The notes under the pieces were generated by a model. It saw only the letters and a list, made by a program, of their open reading frames with translations, did no database searches and was not told the origin of the DNA. A stretch of DNA of 64,000 bases, taken from Kibdelosporangium aridum. GTDB taxonomy: Bacteria > Actinomycetota > Actinomycetes > Mycobacteriales > Pseudonocardiaceae. Location: NCBI RefSeq assembly GCF_900176515.1, contig NZ_FWXV01000004.1, positions 1 through 64,000 on the forward strand. Reading direction: 5' to 3'. The position numbers and the translations under genes are program-made. Shown one piece after another: positions 26,539 to 34,871 of the stretch (position 1 is its first letter; the number at the start of each line of letters is the position of its first letter).

Positions 26539-27117
26539 GTGACTCCGCTGCCCGCTGAACCTGTCGAGCCGACCGCCGGGCGGTCGCGCAAGCTCAACGC
26601 GACCTCGTATGTGGTACTCGGCATGCTCACGTACGGCCCGGCGACGAGCTACCAGCTCAAGCAACGGGTCGGCCGGTCGGTCGGGAACTTCTGGGCGTTC
26701 GCCCACTCGCAGCTGTACGACGAGCCGGCCCGGCTGGTCAACGCAGGCCTTGTCACACAGACCACCGAGGAGGGTGGCAGGCGCAAACGGACATACGCGA
26801 TCACCGACGAGGGCCGCAAGGCGCTGGCCGAGTGGCTGGCCGAGCCGACCCTCGAGCAGACCGAGGTCAGGGACACCGGTTTGCTCAAGCTGTTCTTCAG
26901 CACCGGGGCCACGCCTGACGACATCCGCAGGCTCGCCAGGGACCGATACCAGTCACATCGCGACCGCGCTGACGGCTACCTGCGACAGCGCGCCGAAATC
27001 GAGTCACTCGCCGACCGCTGGCAGCTCAAGACCCTTGAGCTGGGAATGCGCTACGAGCGCACGGTGGAGAAGTTCTGGAAGGACTTCATGGACGAGCTGG
27101 ATCGCGATCCACCCTGA
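26539..27117 (+). CDS. PadR-family transcriptional regulator
   Basis: The 192-residue protein has the PadR winged helix (about residues 25-95: SYVVLGMLTYGPATSYQLKQ, then FAHSQLYDEPARLVNAGLV and GGRRKRTYAITDEGRKALAEW) and a C-terminal helical dimerisation part. The ribosome site is odd: AGGAGG directly abuts the GTG, leaving no spacer. A CTG three codons later (26548) would have proper spacing and may be the real start. No target gene is obvious; the downstream secreted protein is a candidate. Confidence 0.86.
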   Translation: MTPLPAEPVEPTAGRSRKLNATSYVVLGMLTYGPATSYQLKQRVGRSVGNFWAFAHSQLYDEPARLVNAGLVTQTTEEGGRRKRTYAITDEGRKALAEWLAEPTLEQTEVRDTGLLKLFFSTGATPDDIRRLARDRYQSHRDRADGYLRQRAEIESLADRWQLKTLELGMRYERTVEKFWKDFMDELDRDPP

Positions 27118-27182
27118 CAGCGGTTTACATGATCTATGACAATGGTGAAAATATCTCCCACGTAGTTGAGGGAGACGACGCC

Positions 27183-28415
27183 ATGAACCGCTTAGCCCTG
27201 CTGACCATCGCAACCCTGATGGTGTTACCTGCGCTTCCCGCGGCAGCCGCCAATCCGCAAGCGCCGGTGGACTTCCACTCGTGGCAGAAGCATGACTTCT
27301 TCTACGCAGGCCAGCGCGACGGCCTGGTCCCGACCTTGCGCGGCCTGCGAATCGGCCGCCCAGCAGGCACGGTCGAGCACACCGAGCCGGGCATGGGCAC
27401 CAAGACGTACGAGTACGGCACGTGGACCTCGCCGTTCTACCGTCACGGTTTCGACGCGACGCAGCTCGTGGCTTCATGGAACGCGACCACTCCTAAGGGC
27501 ACGTGGCTGCGCGTCGACATGCGCGGCCGGACATCATCTGGCGCCGAGACGATCTGGTACGGCATCGGCCGCTGGGCGTTGCCCGACACCGACATCCGCC
27601 GCGCGAGCCTGCCGCAGCAATCCGACGAGCACGGCTACATCGACGTCGACACCTTCGTCGCGAAATCCACCCTGCGCGCGTATCAGCTACGCGTAACGCT
27701 GTACCGCGCGGTCGGCAGCGGCGAATCGCCGACGTTGACCATGGCAGGCGCGATGACGTCCGCGATTCCTGATCGCTTCAGCGTTCCGACGAGCCCGAAC
27801 TCGGGTGCGTGGGGCACGGAGCTGAAGGTGCCGCCGTACTCCCAGAATATCCACATCGGACACTACCCGGAGTACGGCGGAGGCGGCGAAGCCTGGTGCA
27901 GCCCGGCCTCGACCCAGATGGTCGTGGAATACTGGGGAAAGCGTCCATCCAAAGAGGACCTCGCGTGGGTCGACCCGTCCTATCCGGACCCAGCTGTCGA
28001 CCACGCAGCGAGATTCACCTATGACAGCAACTACGACGGCACCGGCAACTGGCCGTTCAACACCGCTTATGCTGCAACGTATGGCCTGAAGGCGTACGTG
28101 ACGCGGCTGCGCTCGCTCGCCGAGCTCGAGCAATACGTCAAGCGCGGCATACCCGTGATCACCTCGCAGTCCTTCCTTGCGTCAGAACTGGATGGTGCGG
28201 GCTACGGCACCGCCGGCCACATCATGGTGGTGATCGGCTTCACGAAGGACGGCGACGTCATCGCCAACGACCCGGCGTCGTCCAGCAACGACCGGGTGCG
28301 CAACGTCTACAAGCGAGCCCAGTTCGAGAACATCTGGCAGCGCACCAAGCGGTACCGCGCGGACGGATCGGTCGCCAGCGGTCCCGGCGGAATCGCGTAC
28401 ATCATCACACCCTGA
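27183..28415 (+). CDS. Secreted C39-like cysteine peptidase family protein
   Basis: The 410-residue protein has a Sec signal (LALLTIATLMVLPALPAAAA). The middle is a beta-rich domain (about 45-215). The C-terminal half is a papain-like C39 fold: EAWCSPASTQMVVEYWG carries the nucleophilic Cys in a CSPAS motif, and GTAGHIMVVIGFTKDGDVIANDP carries the His and Asp/Asn. Such proteins cleave peptides or peptidoglycan cross-bridges outside the cell, but the substrate is unknown. GAGGGAGA precedes the ATG. A large hairpin follows the stop. Confidence 0.85.
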   Translation: MNRLALLTIATLMVLPALPAAAANPQAPVDFHSWQKHDFFYAGQRDGLVPTLRGLRIGRPAGTVEHTEPGMGTKTYEYGTWTSPFYRHGFDATQLVASWNATTPKGTWLRVDMRGRTSSGAETIWYGIGRWALPDTDIRRASLPQQSDEHGYIDVDTFVAKSTLRAYQLRVTLYRAVGSGESPTLTMAGAMTSAIPDRFSVPTSPNSGAWGTELKVPPYSQNIHIGHYPEYGGGGEAWCSPASTQMVVEYWGKRPSKEDLAWVDPSYPDPAVDHAARFTYDSNYDGTGNWPFNTAYAATYGLKAYVTRLRSLAELEQYVKRGIPVITSQSFLASELDGAGYGTAGHIMVVIGFTKDGDVIANDPASSSNDRVRNVYKRAQFENIWQRTKRYRADGSVASGPGGIAYIITP

Positions 28416-28420
28416 AGCCA

Positions 28421-28472
28421 GGCGGCCTTCCTGAGCGGGTGCCTCCCCCCTCGCTCGCTCACGAAGGCCGCC
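28421..28472 (+). terminator. Terminator of the C39-like gene
   Basis: Arms ggcggccttc (28421-28430) and gaaggccgcc (28463-28472) match perfectly, with a nested gagcg/cgctc stem inside. It starts six bases after the stop. The next 215 bases hold no firm gene, only short gtgtagcc direct repeats near 28655. Confidence 0.7.
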
Positions 28473-28689
28473 GTCCTCATCGCGTGCGGCACGCGCGCCC
28501 TCGGTGCTCAAGAATTCGCTGAAAGTCGTTGCCCCGGAAGGGAAACCGCAGCAGCAGGTCACCGTGAAGCCGAAGGGGTGCCGCGGAGACCGGCGGCGGC
28601 TTCACGGCCGCGTAGCCGCCTAGGCGTGTAACGGTGCAGCCGTGTAGCCGTGTAGCCGAAACTGTCGTACCCCTGCGGTAACGTGAAAA

Positions 28690-28739
28690 TCAGGGGCTCC
28701 CCTGGATGGCGGGATTTGTCGTCATCGTGGGGAGCCCCG
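28690..28739 (-). terminator. Terminator hairpin with conserved apical loop (copy 2)
   Basis: Arms ggggctcccc and ggggagcccc enclose tggcg-ggatttgt-cgtca. Stem and loop match the hairpin at 778-826; the differing bases in the inner stem give a G-T wobble, so pairing is kept. It lies 20 bases past the stop of the leftward acyl-CoA ligase. Confidence 0.7.
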
Positions 28740-28758
28740 GGTGCTCTACTGTGGCCGG

Positions 28759-30396
28759 TCAGGTCAGGTGTGTGACGTCGAGTTTGCCCTCGGCGTAGGC
28801 CGCGCGGATCCGCTTCTTGTCGAACTTGCCGACGCTGGTCTTCGGGACTTCGTCGATGTACGTGAAGTTCTCCGGCACCTGCCAGTGCGCGACCCGGCCT
28901 TCGAGGAACTCGCGCATCTCCGCGGGCTCGACGCTTTCCCCTTCCCGCAACACGATCGCGACCAGCGGGCGCTCGTCCCACTTCTCGTCGGGGATGCCGA
29001 CCACGGCCGCCTCGGCCACCGCGGGGTGGGCCATCACCTGGTTTTCCAGCTCCACCGAGGAAATCCACTCGCCGCCGGACTTGATCACGTCCTTGGAGCG
29101 GTCGGTCAGCTTCAGGAAGCCGTCCGGCGTGAACGCGCCGACGTCACCGGTGCGCAGCCAGCCGTCGCGGAACTTCTCGGCGCCCTCGCCGTCTTCGTCC
29201 TGGCGGTAGTACGACGCGGCAATCCACGGGCCGCGAACCTCAAGCTCGCCAACGCTTTCGCCGTCCCACGGCACTTCGTTGCCGTCGTCGTCGATCAGGC
29301 GGGCGCTCACCGATGCTGGCGGGCGGCCTTGCGTGTAGCGGTACGCCCACTCAGCATCGCCGGTCACGCCCGCCGGAGGCCGTGCGACGCTGCCGAGCGG
29401 TGAAGTCTCGGTCATACCCCACGCATGCGTGATGTGGATGCCGTAACGCTCCTGGAACGCGTGCATCAACGCAGGCGGGCACGCCGAGCCGCCGACGATG
29501 ACGTCGCGCAACGAAGACATGTCAACGGGATTGGCCTCGAGGTACGCCAGCAACCCTTGCCAGATGGTCGGAACCGCACCGGCGAACGTCGGCTTCTCCG
29601 CGGCGATCATCGCGGCCAACGGCTCCGGCTGCAGGAACCGGTCCGGCATCAACATCGATGCACCGACCATCATCGACGCGTACGGCAGGCCCCACGACAT
29701 GGCATGGAACTGCGGCACGATCACCAAAGTCTTGTCCGCGCCCGAGAGGCCCATGCTGTCGGACATGCACACCTGCATCGAGTGCAGGTAGATCGAGCGG
29801 TGCGAGTAGACGACGCCCTTCGGGTTGCCGGTCGTACCGGACGTGTAACACATCGCGGCCGCTTGCCGTTCGTCGACTTCCGGCCAGTCGTACTCGTCTG
29901 GCTGCGCGGCCAGCAGTTCGTCATACGAGTGCACCTCGACGCCTGAGGGCGCTTCCAGTGCAGCAGCCGGGCCGTTGGCGACGACGACGTGCTTGACGGT
30001 GCTGAACGTGGGCAGCACACGGGCGAACAGCGGCGCGATGGACGCGTCGACGATCACCACGTGATCGGCCGCGTGGTTGGTGATGTACGTCAGCTGCTCG
30101 GGGAACAGGCGCAGGTTGAGCGTGTGCAGCACCGCGCCCATCGCCGGCACGGCCAGGTAGGCCTGGAGGTGCTCGGCGTTGTTCCACATGAACGTGCCAA
30201 CACGCTGGTCGCCGGTGACGCCGAGGCTCCGCAGCGCGTGCGCGAGCTGTGCCGCCTTCCGGCCGGTTTGCCCGTATTGCTCGCGCCTTGCTTCCGTCCC
30301 GGTCCAGGTGACCACCTCACTGGACGAGTACATGCCAGTTCCGTGGCGGACGATCCGCCCGATCGTGAGAGGGGTGTCCTGCATCGTGCTCAACAT
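28759..30396 (-). CDS. Fatty-acid--CoA ligase (medium/long chain, FadD-like)
   Basis: The 545-residue ANL-superfamily enzyme activates a carboxylic acid to acyl-AMP and then acyl-CoA. Motifs in order: AMP-binding P-loop MCYTSGTTGNPKGVVYSH, the WGMTETSPLGSV motif, DGWLRTGDVGAFTPDGFLKL with the hinge DRSKDVIKSGGEWIS, and the catalytic Lys region VPKTSVGKFDKKRIR near the end. Its sequence class matches medium-chain ligases. The ATG at 30396 has GGGAGA five bases upstream; the longer frame lacks family matches. Confidence 0.93.
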   Translation of the reverse strand: MLSTMQDTPLTIGRIVRHGTGMYSSSEVVTWTGTEARREQYGQTGRKAAQLAHALRSLGVTGDQRVGTFMWNNAEHLQAYLAVPAMGAVLHTLNLRLFPEQLTYITNHAADHVVIVDASIAPLFARVLPTFSTVKHVVVANGPAAALEAPSGVEVHSYDELLAAQPDEYDWPEVDERQAAAMCYTSGTTGNPKGVVYSHRSIYLHSMQVCMSDSMGLSGADKTLVIVPQFHAMSWGLPYASMMVGASMLMPDRFLQPEPLAAMIAAEKPTFAGAVPTIWQGLLAYLEANPVDMSSLRDVIVGGSACPPALMHAFQERYGIHITHAWGMTETSPLGSVARPPAGVTGDAEWAYRYTQGRPPASVSARLIDDDGNEVPWDGESVGELEVRGPWIAASYYRQDEDGEGAEKFRDGWLRTGDVGAFTPDGFLKLTDRSKDVIKSGGEWISSVELENQVMAHPAVAEAAVVGIPDEKWDERPLVAIVLREGESVEPAEMREFLEGRVAHWQVPENFTYIDEVPKTSVGKFDKKRIRAAYAEGKLDVTHLT

Positions 30397-30817
30397 GGGC
30401 TCTCCCGCTGTGTCCTGCGTCACCGCATCGTGCACCTGACTGCACAGTAGATGGTCCTTAGCTCCGTGTGCTGAGGCCCGGATCACGGTCACCGGTTGCG
30501 ACTGGACCTCACGTGAGGTAGTTGCTGGAATTTTGGACATCCCCAGGAAGAGGCCCAAAAATATGGCCGAATCAGGCCGGGGAGTCTCTCCGGATAGTCC
30601 CCTCGGGACTGTCGAGAAACCGCCCTTGAGGGTGAATTACGGAGGGTTGTGCCTGGTCGTTGAGGGGTTGTTCAGCGGAAACTCCCGCGTGTCGGGGGTA
30701 TGTTCCGCAGGTAGGTGTCGTTTACTGGTCGCGTCGTGAGGCGCGATCAGGCCCGAAAAAGGGCGGTGGAAATCGCACCCGGCGACACCAGACCTCGACA
30801 TAGGAAGGAACAGCACG
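30397..30817. promoter_or_regulatory. Divergent control region between acyl-CoA ligase and mihF
   Basis: This 421-base spacer holds no gene but several small structures. A dyad ccggggagtctctccgg (30577-30593) is followed at once by hairpin agtccc-ctc-gggact (30596-30610). Closer to mihF, gcccgaaaaagggc (30751-30764) is nested in an outer gcgat/atcgc stem (30743-30776), probably in the leader RNA. Promoter elements could not be assigned with confidence. Confidence 0.4.
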
Positions 30818-31129
30818 TTGGCTCTGCCTACGTTGACTCCCGAGCAGCGCGCTGAGGCGTTGGCCAAGGCAGCCGAGGCACGCAAGGCGCGCTCCGAGCT
30901 GCTTGCTTCGATCAAGGCCGGTAAGACCACCATCGACAAGGTGCTGGCCAAGGCCAAAGAAGACAAGACCATCGGAAAGACCAAGGTCAAGCAGCTGCTG
31001 ATGGCAGTGCCCGGCCTTGGTGCGGTCAAGGTCGCCTCGCTGCTGGAGAAGGCTGGTATCGACGCCGAGCGTCGTGCCGCGGGTCTCGGCGAGCGTCAGC
31101 GCGGCGCGCTGATCGACGCCCTCAAGTGA
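30818..31129 (+). CDS. mihF: Integration host factor, actinobacterial type
   Basis: The 103-residue basic protein matches actinobacterial IHF: MALPTLTPEQRAEALAKAAE, a helical middle (KTTIDKVLAKAKEDKTIGK) and the DNA-binding helix-two-turn-helix PGLGAVKVASLLEKAGI ending GLGERQRGALIDALK. It binds and bends DNA without strong sequence preference and affects nucleoid structure, replication and phage integration. The start is TTG, with GGAAGGA nine bases upstream, as in other mihF genes. It is monocistronic, with a long leader and a very strong terminator, fitting high expression. Confidence 0.95.
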   Translation: MALPTLTPEQRAEALAKAAEARKARSELLASIKAGKTTIDKVLAKAKEDKTIGKTKVKQLLMAVPGLGAVKVASLLEKAGIDAERRAAGLGERQRGALIDALK

Positions 31130-31162
31130 GACCGGCCCCTAGCCGGAGGGGCTGAAGGATGT

Positions 31163-31201
31163 GCTGAAGGTGGTCCTCGCATGACGAGGGCCACCTTCAG
31201 C
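31163..31201 (+). terminator. Strong terminator after mihF
   Basis: A 17-bp stem (31163-31179 with 31185-31201, one G-T pair) is capped by catga. Outer bases extend the pairing weakly. Confidence 0.8.
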
Positions 31202-31247
31202 AGTTTCCGGGGTGCCCGCAGGGGCACCATGAGGGTGGGCGGGCACG

Positions 31248-32372
31248 ATGAGAGGTGTGGACGTGGAACTGACTGACCAGTACCAGCCGGGAGCCTTCTT
31301 CTTCGCCACCCCGGACCGCACGTTGCTCGCCAGCGACCCAAGGCACATTCTTTCCGAGAAGGACTCCGCTGCCCTGTCAGTGCAGGTCAACGACGCTTTG
31401 GCGGAGTACGGCGGGATAGCCGTCGGCGCGCTGCCGTACGACGACACGGGCGAATCGCACGTGCTGCTGCCCACCTCGGTGGCCTGGTCAGGCCCAAACC
31501 GGCAGGAAAAGCAGCAGGTCTCGCTGCCCGGCTACCGCGTGACGCCCGAGCCCGAGCCCGAGGAGTACGAGCGGGGCGTCAGCAAAGCGCTCACACTGCT
31601 CAAAGACGGCACGGTCGGCAAGGTCGTGCTCGCCCGGACGCTCCGGATCGACCTCGACGAGCCCATCGACATGCGGCGAATGCTGGCCAGCCTCGCGGCG
31701 ATGAACACGCACGGTTACACCTTCGCGGCGCCATTGCCCACCCCAGGGGTGACGCTCGTAAGTGCCAGTCCAGAGCTGTTGGTCCGCCGTACCGGGATGA
31801 GTTTCGTGTCCCGGCCGCTCGCCGGGTCGCAGCCGCGCGGCAAGGACCCGATCGAGGACCGGGCCAACGCCCAGCGGCTGCTGGCGTCGAAGAAGGACCA
31901 CGACGAGCACCGCTGGGTGGTCGAAGCCGAGGTCGAGGCTCTGCGGCCGTTCTGCAAGCGGATGGACGTGCCGCGCACGCCGTCGCTGGCGAGCACGCCC
32001 AGCATGTGGCACCTGTGCAGCAAGATCACCGGCGAGCTGGTCGACCGCGACGTGACGGCGTTGACCCTGGCGGCGGCGCTGCACCCGACCCCGGCCGTCT
32101 GCGGCTCGCCGACCAGGGCGGCACGCGACGCGATCGCCCAGATCGAATCGTTCGACCGCGGCTTCTACACCGGCGCGGTCGGCTGGGTGGACAGCAACGG
32201 CGACGGCGAATGGGCGGTCGCGATCCGGTCCGCGGACGTCACTGACCAGTCACTACGGCTCTACGCGGGTGCGGGCATCGTGGACGCCTCGGTGCCGGAA
32301 CTGGAACTGGCCGAGACGTCGGCGAAGTTCCAGACGTTGTTGCGTGGCATGGGACTTGATCTCACGCTGTAG
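31248..32372 (+). CDS. Isochorismate synthase
   Basis: The 374-residue protein is a chorismate-utilising enzyme of the EntC/DhbC/MenF type, converting chorismate to isochorismate with Mg2+. Family blocks: GTVGKVVLARTLRIDL, TLVSASPELLVRR, SRPLAGSQPRGKD, MWHLCSKITGEL, LHPTPAVCGSPTRAARDAI and ESFDRGFYTGAVGWVDSNGD. The N-terminus has three possible starts (ATG 31248, GTG 31257, GTG 31263); AGAGGT fits the last. Isochorismate feeds menaquinone or catechol siderophores. Nine bases downstream is a PhzF-family gene, and no siderophore or men genes are in the window. Confidence 0.9.
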   Translation: MRGVDVELTDQYQPGAFFFATPDRTLLASDPRHILSEKDSAALSVQVNDALAEYGGIAVGALPYDDTGESHVLLPTSVAWSGPNRQEKQQVSLPGYRVTPEPEPEEYERGVSKALTLLKDGTVGKVVLARTLRIDLDEPIDMRRMLASLAAMNTHGYTFAAPLPTPGVTLVSASPELLVRRTGMSFVSRPLAGSQPRGKDPIEDRANAQRLLASKKDHDEHRWVVEAEVEALRPFCKRMDVPRTPSLASTPSMWHLCSKITGELVDRDVTALTLAAALHPTPAVCGSPTRAARDAIAQIESFDRGFYTGAVGWVDSNGDGEWAVAIRSADVTDQSLRLYAGAGIVDASVPELELAETSAKFQTLLRGMGLDLTL

Positions 32373-32381
32373 CTTTGGCTT

Positions 32382-33218
32382 ATGCATCCGTATGTCGTGG
32401 CCGACGTCTTCACCGAGCGGCCGCTGAAGGGCAACCCGGTCGCCGTGTTCACCGCCGGCCAGGACGTGCCTGCCGAGCACATGCAGGCGATCGCGCGGGA
32501 GACCAACCTCTCGGAGACGGTGTTCGTGCTGCCGGCGGCCGAGGGCGGTGACGCGAAGGTCCGGATCTTCACGCCCGCGGTGGAACTGCCCTTCGCCGGG
32601 CACCCGATCCTGGGCACGGCCTTCGTTCTGGGCCAGACGATGGCTGGCGACGTGATCCGGCTGGAAACAGGCAAAGGCATCGTGCCCGTGGCGTTGACGC
32701 GCGAAGGCGAGAAGATCGTGTCCGGCCGGATGTCCCAACCGGTGCCGACATGGGAGGAATTCGCGGATGCGGCGGAACTGCTGGCCGCGTTGGGCGTGCG
32801 GTACTCAGTGCTCCCGGTCGACGTGTACACCAACGGCCCGCAGCACCTGTACGTGATGCTTGATACGACCGATGCTGTCGCCGCACTGCGACCGGACATG
32901 TCGGTACTGGCGGAACTGCCCGGCATCGGAGTCAACTGCTTCGCGGGCTCCGGACTGCAGTGGAAGACCCGGATGTTCGGTCCATCCCTTGGGGTGAACG
33001 AGGATCCGGCAACCGGTTCGGCCGCGGGCCCGCTCGCGGTGCACCTCGCGCGCTACGGCCGGATCTCCTTCGGGCAGGACATCGAAATCAGCCAAGGCGC
33101 CGAAATCCACCGCCCCTCAACGCTTTACGCCCGGGTCGAAGGCTCAGGCGAGCAGATCGACAAGGTCGAAGTCGCCGGTTCAGCCGTGATCGTCGCGCGC
33201 GGGACACTCGAAATCTGA
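32382..33218 (+). CDS. PhzF-family isomerase/epimerase-like protein
   Basis: The 278-residue protein has the diaminopimelate-epimerase-like fold of PhzF: YVVADVFTERPLKGNPVAVF at the start, ETNLSETVFVLP with the catalytic Glu, LPFAGHPILGTAFVL, and GVNEDPATGSAAGPLAVHL near residue 210. PhzF itself isomerises trans-2,3-dihydro-3-hydroxyanthranilate in phenazine synthesis; most family members have unknown substrates. Close linkage to isochorismate synthase suggests a dihydro-aromatic, chorismate-derived substrate. That is inference. Confidence 0.9.
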   Translation: MHPYVVADVFTERPLKGNPVAVFTAGQDVPAEHMQAIARETNLSETVFVLPAAEGGDAKVRIFTPAVELPFAGHPILGTAFVLGQTMAGDVIRLETGKGIVPVALTREGEKIVSGRMSQPVPTWEEFADAAELLAALGVRYSVLPVDVYTNGPQHLYVMLDTTDAVAALRPDMSVLAELPGIGVNCFAGSGLQWKTRMFGPSLGVNEDPATGSAAGPLAVHLARYGRISFGQDIEISQGAEIHRPSTLYARVEGSGEQIDKVEVAGSAVIVARGTLEI

Positions 33219-33247
33219 GAACGCACCAAAGGGATCATCGGCGAATC

Positions 33248-33690
33248 CAGTTGTCCACAACCGGCCGGTAACCCCTTTGACCTGCCCTTATCCCCGGTAG
33301 ACTGGCCTGGGGTCGTCCCCCCGGGAGTGGTGGGGGATGTCCTTTCTGGGGTGTTGACGTCGGGCATGTCGGCCAGGTCGGGACTGTGACGTGGCGGCTG
33401 GGTCTCCGTGAAGGTTTGTTTCGGGCTCTTGAAAAGAATTGCAGGGAGGCCACCCAGAGGGAGGGGGCTTTCAGCTCGAATTCCCCCGTGTGTTTGGTGG
33501 CGCGGGCGTCCCCTCCGGTACGGCCTGCCTGACGGAACCACGGTGCGTCAAGAGGTCGGTATGGCCGTCGCTGTGGGTGGGGTTGCGTTGGCCGACCTCT
33601 TGACACCCCGTGGTTGGACAAGCCCAGGCCATACCGGAGGGAACACCCCCGAAGCCCATCCCTGTGCTACCGCACCAGGAAAGTGGTCCG
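33248..33690 (+). repeat. Long-hairpin intergenic repeat, copy C (most complete)
   Basis: This copy has both parts in line: an end module (33248-33352, with ttgtccaca at 33251-33259 and ggtagactggcc) and the hairpin core. Outer arms cccctccggtacggcc (33510-33525) and ggccataccggaggg (33627-33641) pair, and inner 24-base arms at 33536-33559 and 33592-33615 pair almost perfectly. It ends with one or two tgctaccgcacc units. No coding frame was recognised. To 33788 nothing else is visible. Confidence 0.78.
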
Positions 33691-33788
33691 TCGCACCAGG
33701 AAAGCTGCGCTACAGCGACCGACTTTGACTGAACCCTGCAGGGAGAGGCCGGGGGTGTCTAGTGCTTTGGGGGATTGAAAACCGAAGG

Positions 33789-33815
33789 GGCGCCCTGGAA
33801 ACAGAGCGCCCCCGT
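33789..33815 (-). terminator. Probable leftward terminator
   Basis: Arms ggggcgc and gcgcccc pair; on the minus strand the hairpin is followed by a T-rich ttcggttttc. This fits termination of a leftward transcript coming from the small gene at 33868-34008. Confidence 0.55.
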
Positions 33816-33867
33816 GCCTGTTTCTCAGTGCGCCAACGTATTCACGAACATCCTGAACGCTGACCTT

Positions 33868-34008
33868 TCAAAGGCCAACGCTCCCGACGATCTTGGCGAC
33901 GTCTTCGGGCGTTGGCGCCGTCGGCTCGATCTTCCGGCGAAGGCGTTCCATGTAGCGCCCGAGCTTGCGCTTACGTCGGGTGGGCTTAACGGCCATGGTT
34001 GCCGACAT
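33868..34008 (-). CDS. Small basic protein, unknown
   Basis: The frame encodes 46 residues from an ATG at 34008 (or 42 from an in-frame ATG at 33996). Its sequence, with KPTRRKRKLGRYMERLRRKI and then EPTAPTPEDVAKIVGSVGL, is rich in Arg/Lys in the first half and looks like a small nucleic-acid- or ribosome-binding protein; no family was recognised. GGAGCG lies 12 bases before the first ATG. Its start overlaps the start of a rightward gene, so at most one may be strongly translated. The leftward T-rich terminator supports it. Confidence 0.4.
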   Translation of the reverse strand: MSATMAVKPTRRKRKLGRYMERLRRKIEPTAPTPEDVAKIVGSVGL

Positions 34009-34240
34009 GGTCGCTGATCACGCTCCGCGCAGGTTCGCGGTGGTGCTCGAGTACGGCGAGCAGGTCGACGCCAGGATCGTTGCCTGGGGGCTCGAACTCG
34101 ACGACGGTGCCTACATGGCCACTGTCGATGGCAAAAACCAATACGCCATGGCATCACCCGAGAGCGCGCTGAAGTACGTCAGCGCGCGCCCGAACACCAC
34201 CCCACATCTCGTGTGGGTGGACGGCGAGGCAGAAGAATGA
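33995..34240 (+). CDS. Small hypothetical protein
   Basis: The 81-residue acidic protein (or 77 from the ATG at 34007) reads FAVVLEYGEQVDARIVAWGL, then ELDDGAYMATVDGKNQYAM and ALKYVSARPNTTPHLVWVDG. It is a compact mixed alpha/beta protein without membrane segments or recognised domain. Codon use fits the genome. It overlaps the start of the leftward small basic protein on the opposite strand and is convergent with a lipoprotein gene 13 bases on. Confidence 0.55.
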   Translation: MVADMVADHAPRRFAVVLEYGEQVDARIVAWGLELDDGAYMATVDGKNQYAMASPESALKYVSARPNTTPHLVWVDGEAEE

Positions 34241-34253
34241 CCGAAGCTGCCTG

Positions 34254-34871
34254 TCAGGGCAGGCGGACGACCGTGAGGTCGTAGTTGGCCTCGTTGTTGA
34301 AGGTTCCGCTGCTGCCGCGCAGCGTCAAGGTGTGCTGTCCTGGCGAGAGCGGGTCGATCCGGACCCAGAGGCCGCAGCTGTAGCCTTCCTTGGCGCCCTG
34401 CTCGGTGTCGTACGTGATCTTCGTCGGCTCGATCTTCTCCAGCTGCACCGGCTTTCCGTCCAGCAGTGCCTCGCCCTTCGCCGTGGCCAGGAACCTGGTG
34501 CAGCTGGCGGCATCCTGCGTCACCTGGGTCGCGGCTGGGCCCGCGAGGGGCAGGGTGGCCGGGACCTGGCAGTGCCGGTCGGCCGTTCCGCCCGGTGTGC
34601 CCGCGATCAGCCAGACGCCGAAGGGCTGGCTGTCGCCGCAGTACTGGCCCGTGGGGTCCTCGACCGGGTTCTGGCCAGGCTCTGCCGAACTCGCCCAGCT
34701 CCACCACACGGTCTGCAACCGTTGCGGGGTCAGGGGTTCCGCCTTCACCTGTTCGGCGGCGGGCTCAGCGGCGGGGGCGGGCGGCGTCGAGGCAGGCGCT
34801 GGCTCTGGCGTGCTGGAGCACCCGGCCAAGAGCAGTGCAGCTGCGCCGATCAACACGGGGCGTCGGATCAC
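34254..34871 (-). CDS. Putative lipoprotein, unknown
   Basis: The 205-residue protein has a lipoprotein signal (IRRPVLIGAAALLLAGCSS, Cys18), a Pro/Ala/Glu-rich linker and a globular part with four Cys (GQYCGDSQPFGVW, DRHCQVPATL, AASCTRFLA, YSCGLWVRIDPL) that may form two disulfides. The end (PGQHTLTLRGSSGTF) looks like a beta-sandwich. No family was identified. The GTG start overlaps the MocR stop by four bases; upstream extension gives an Arg-rich non-homologous leader. Confidence 0.7.
   Translation of the reverse strand: MIRRPVLIGAAALLLAGCSSTPEPAPASTPPAPAAEPAAEQVKAEPLTPQRLQTVWWSWASSAEPGQNPVEDPTGQYCGDSQPFGVWLIAGTPGGTADRHCQVPATLPLAGPAATQVTQDAASCTRFLATAKGEALLDGKPVQLEKIEPTKITYDTEQGAKEGYSCGLWVRIDPLSPGQHTLTLRGSSGTFNNEANYDLTVVRLP

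Noticed and set aside
28504..28623. 39-residue frame (VVAPEGKPQQQVTVKPKG)
   Set aside because: No family and no ribosome site, and it sits between two terminators; too weak to list as a gene.
31248..33218. Phenazine or siderophore cluster
   Set aside because: None of the other phz, ent or NRPS genes are present in the window.
33239..33300. Riboswitch in the repeat end module
   Set aside because: No match to a known aptamer core and no gene directly downstream in the same orientation.
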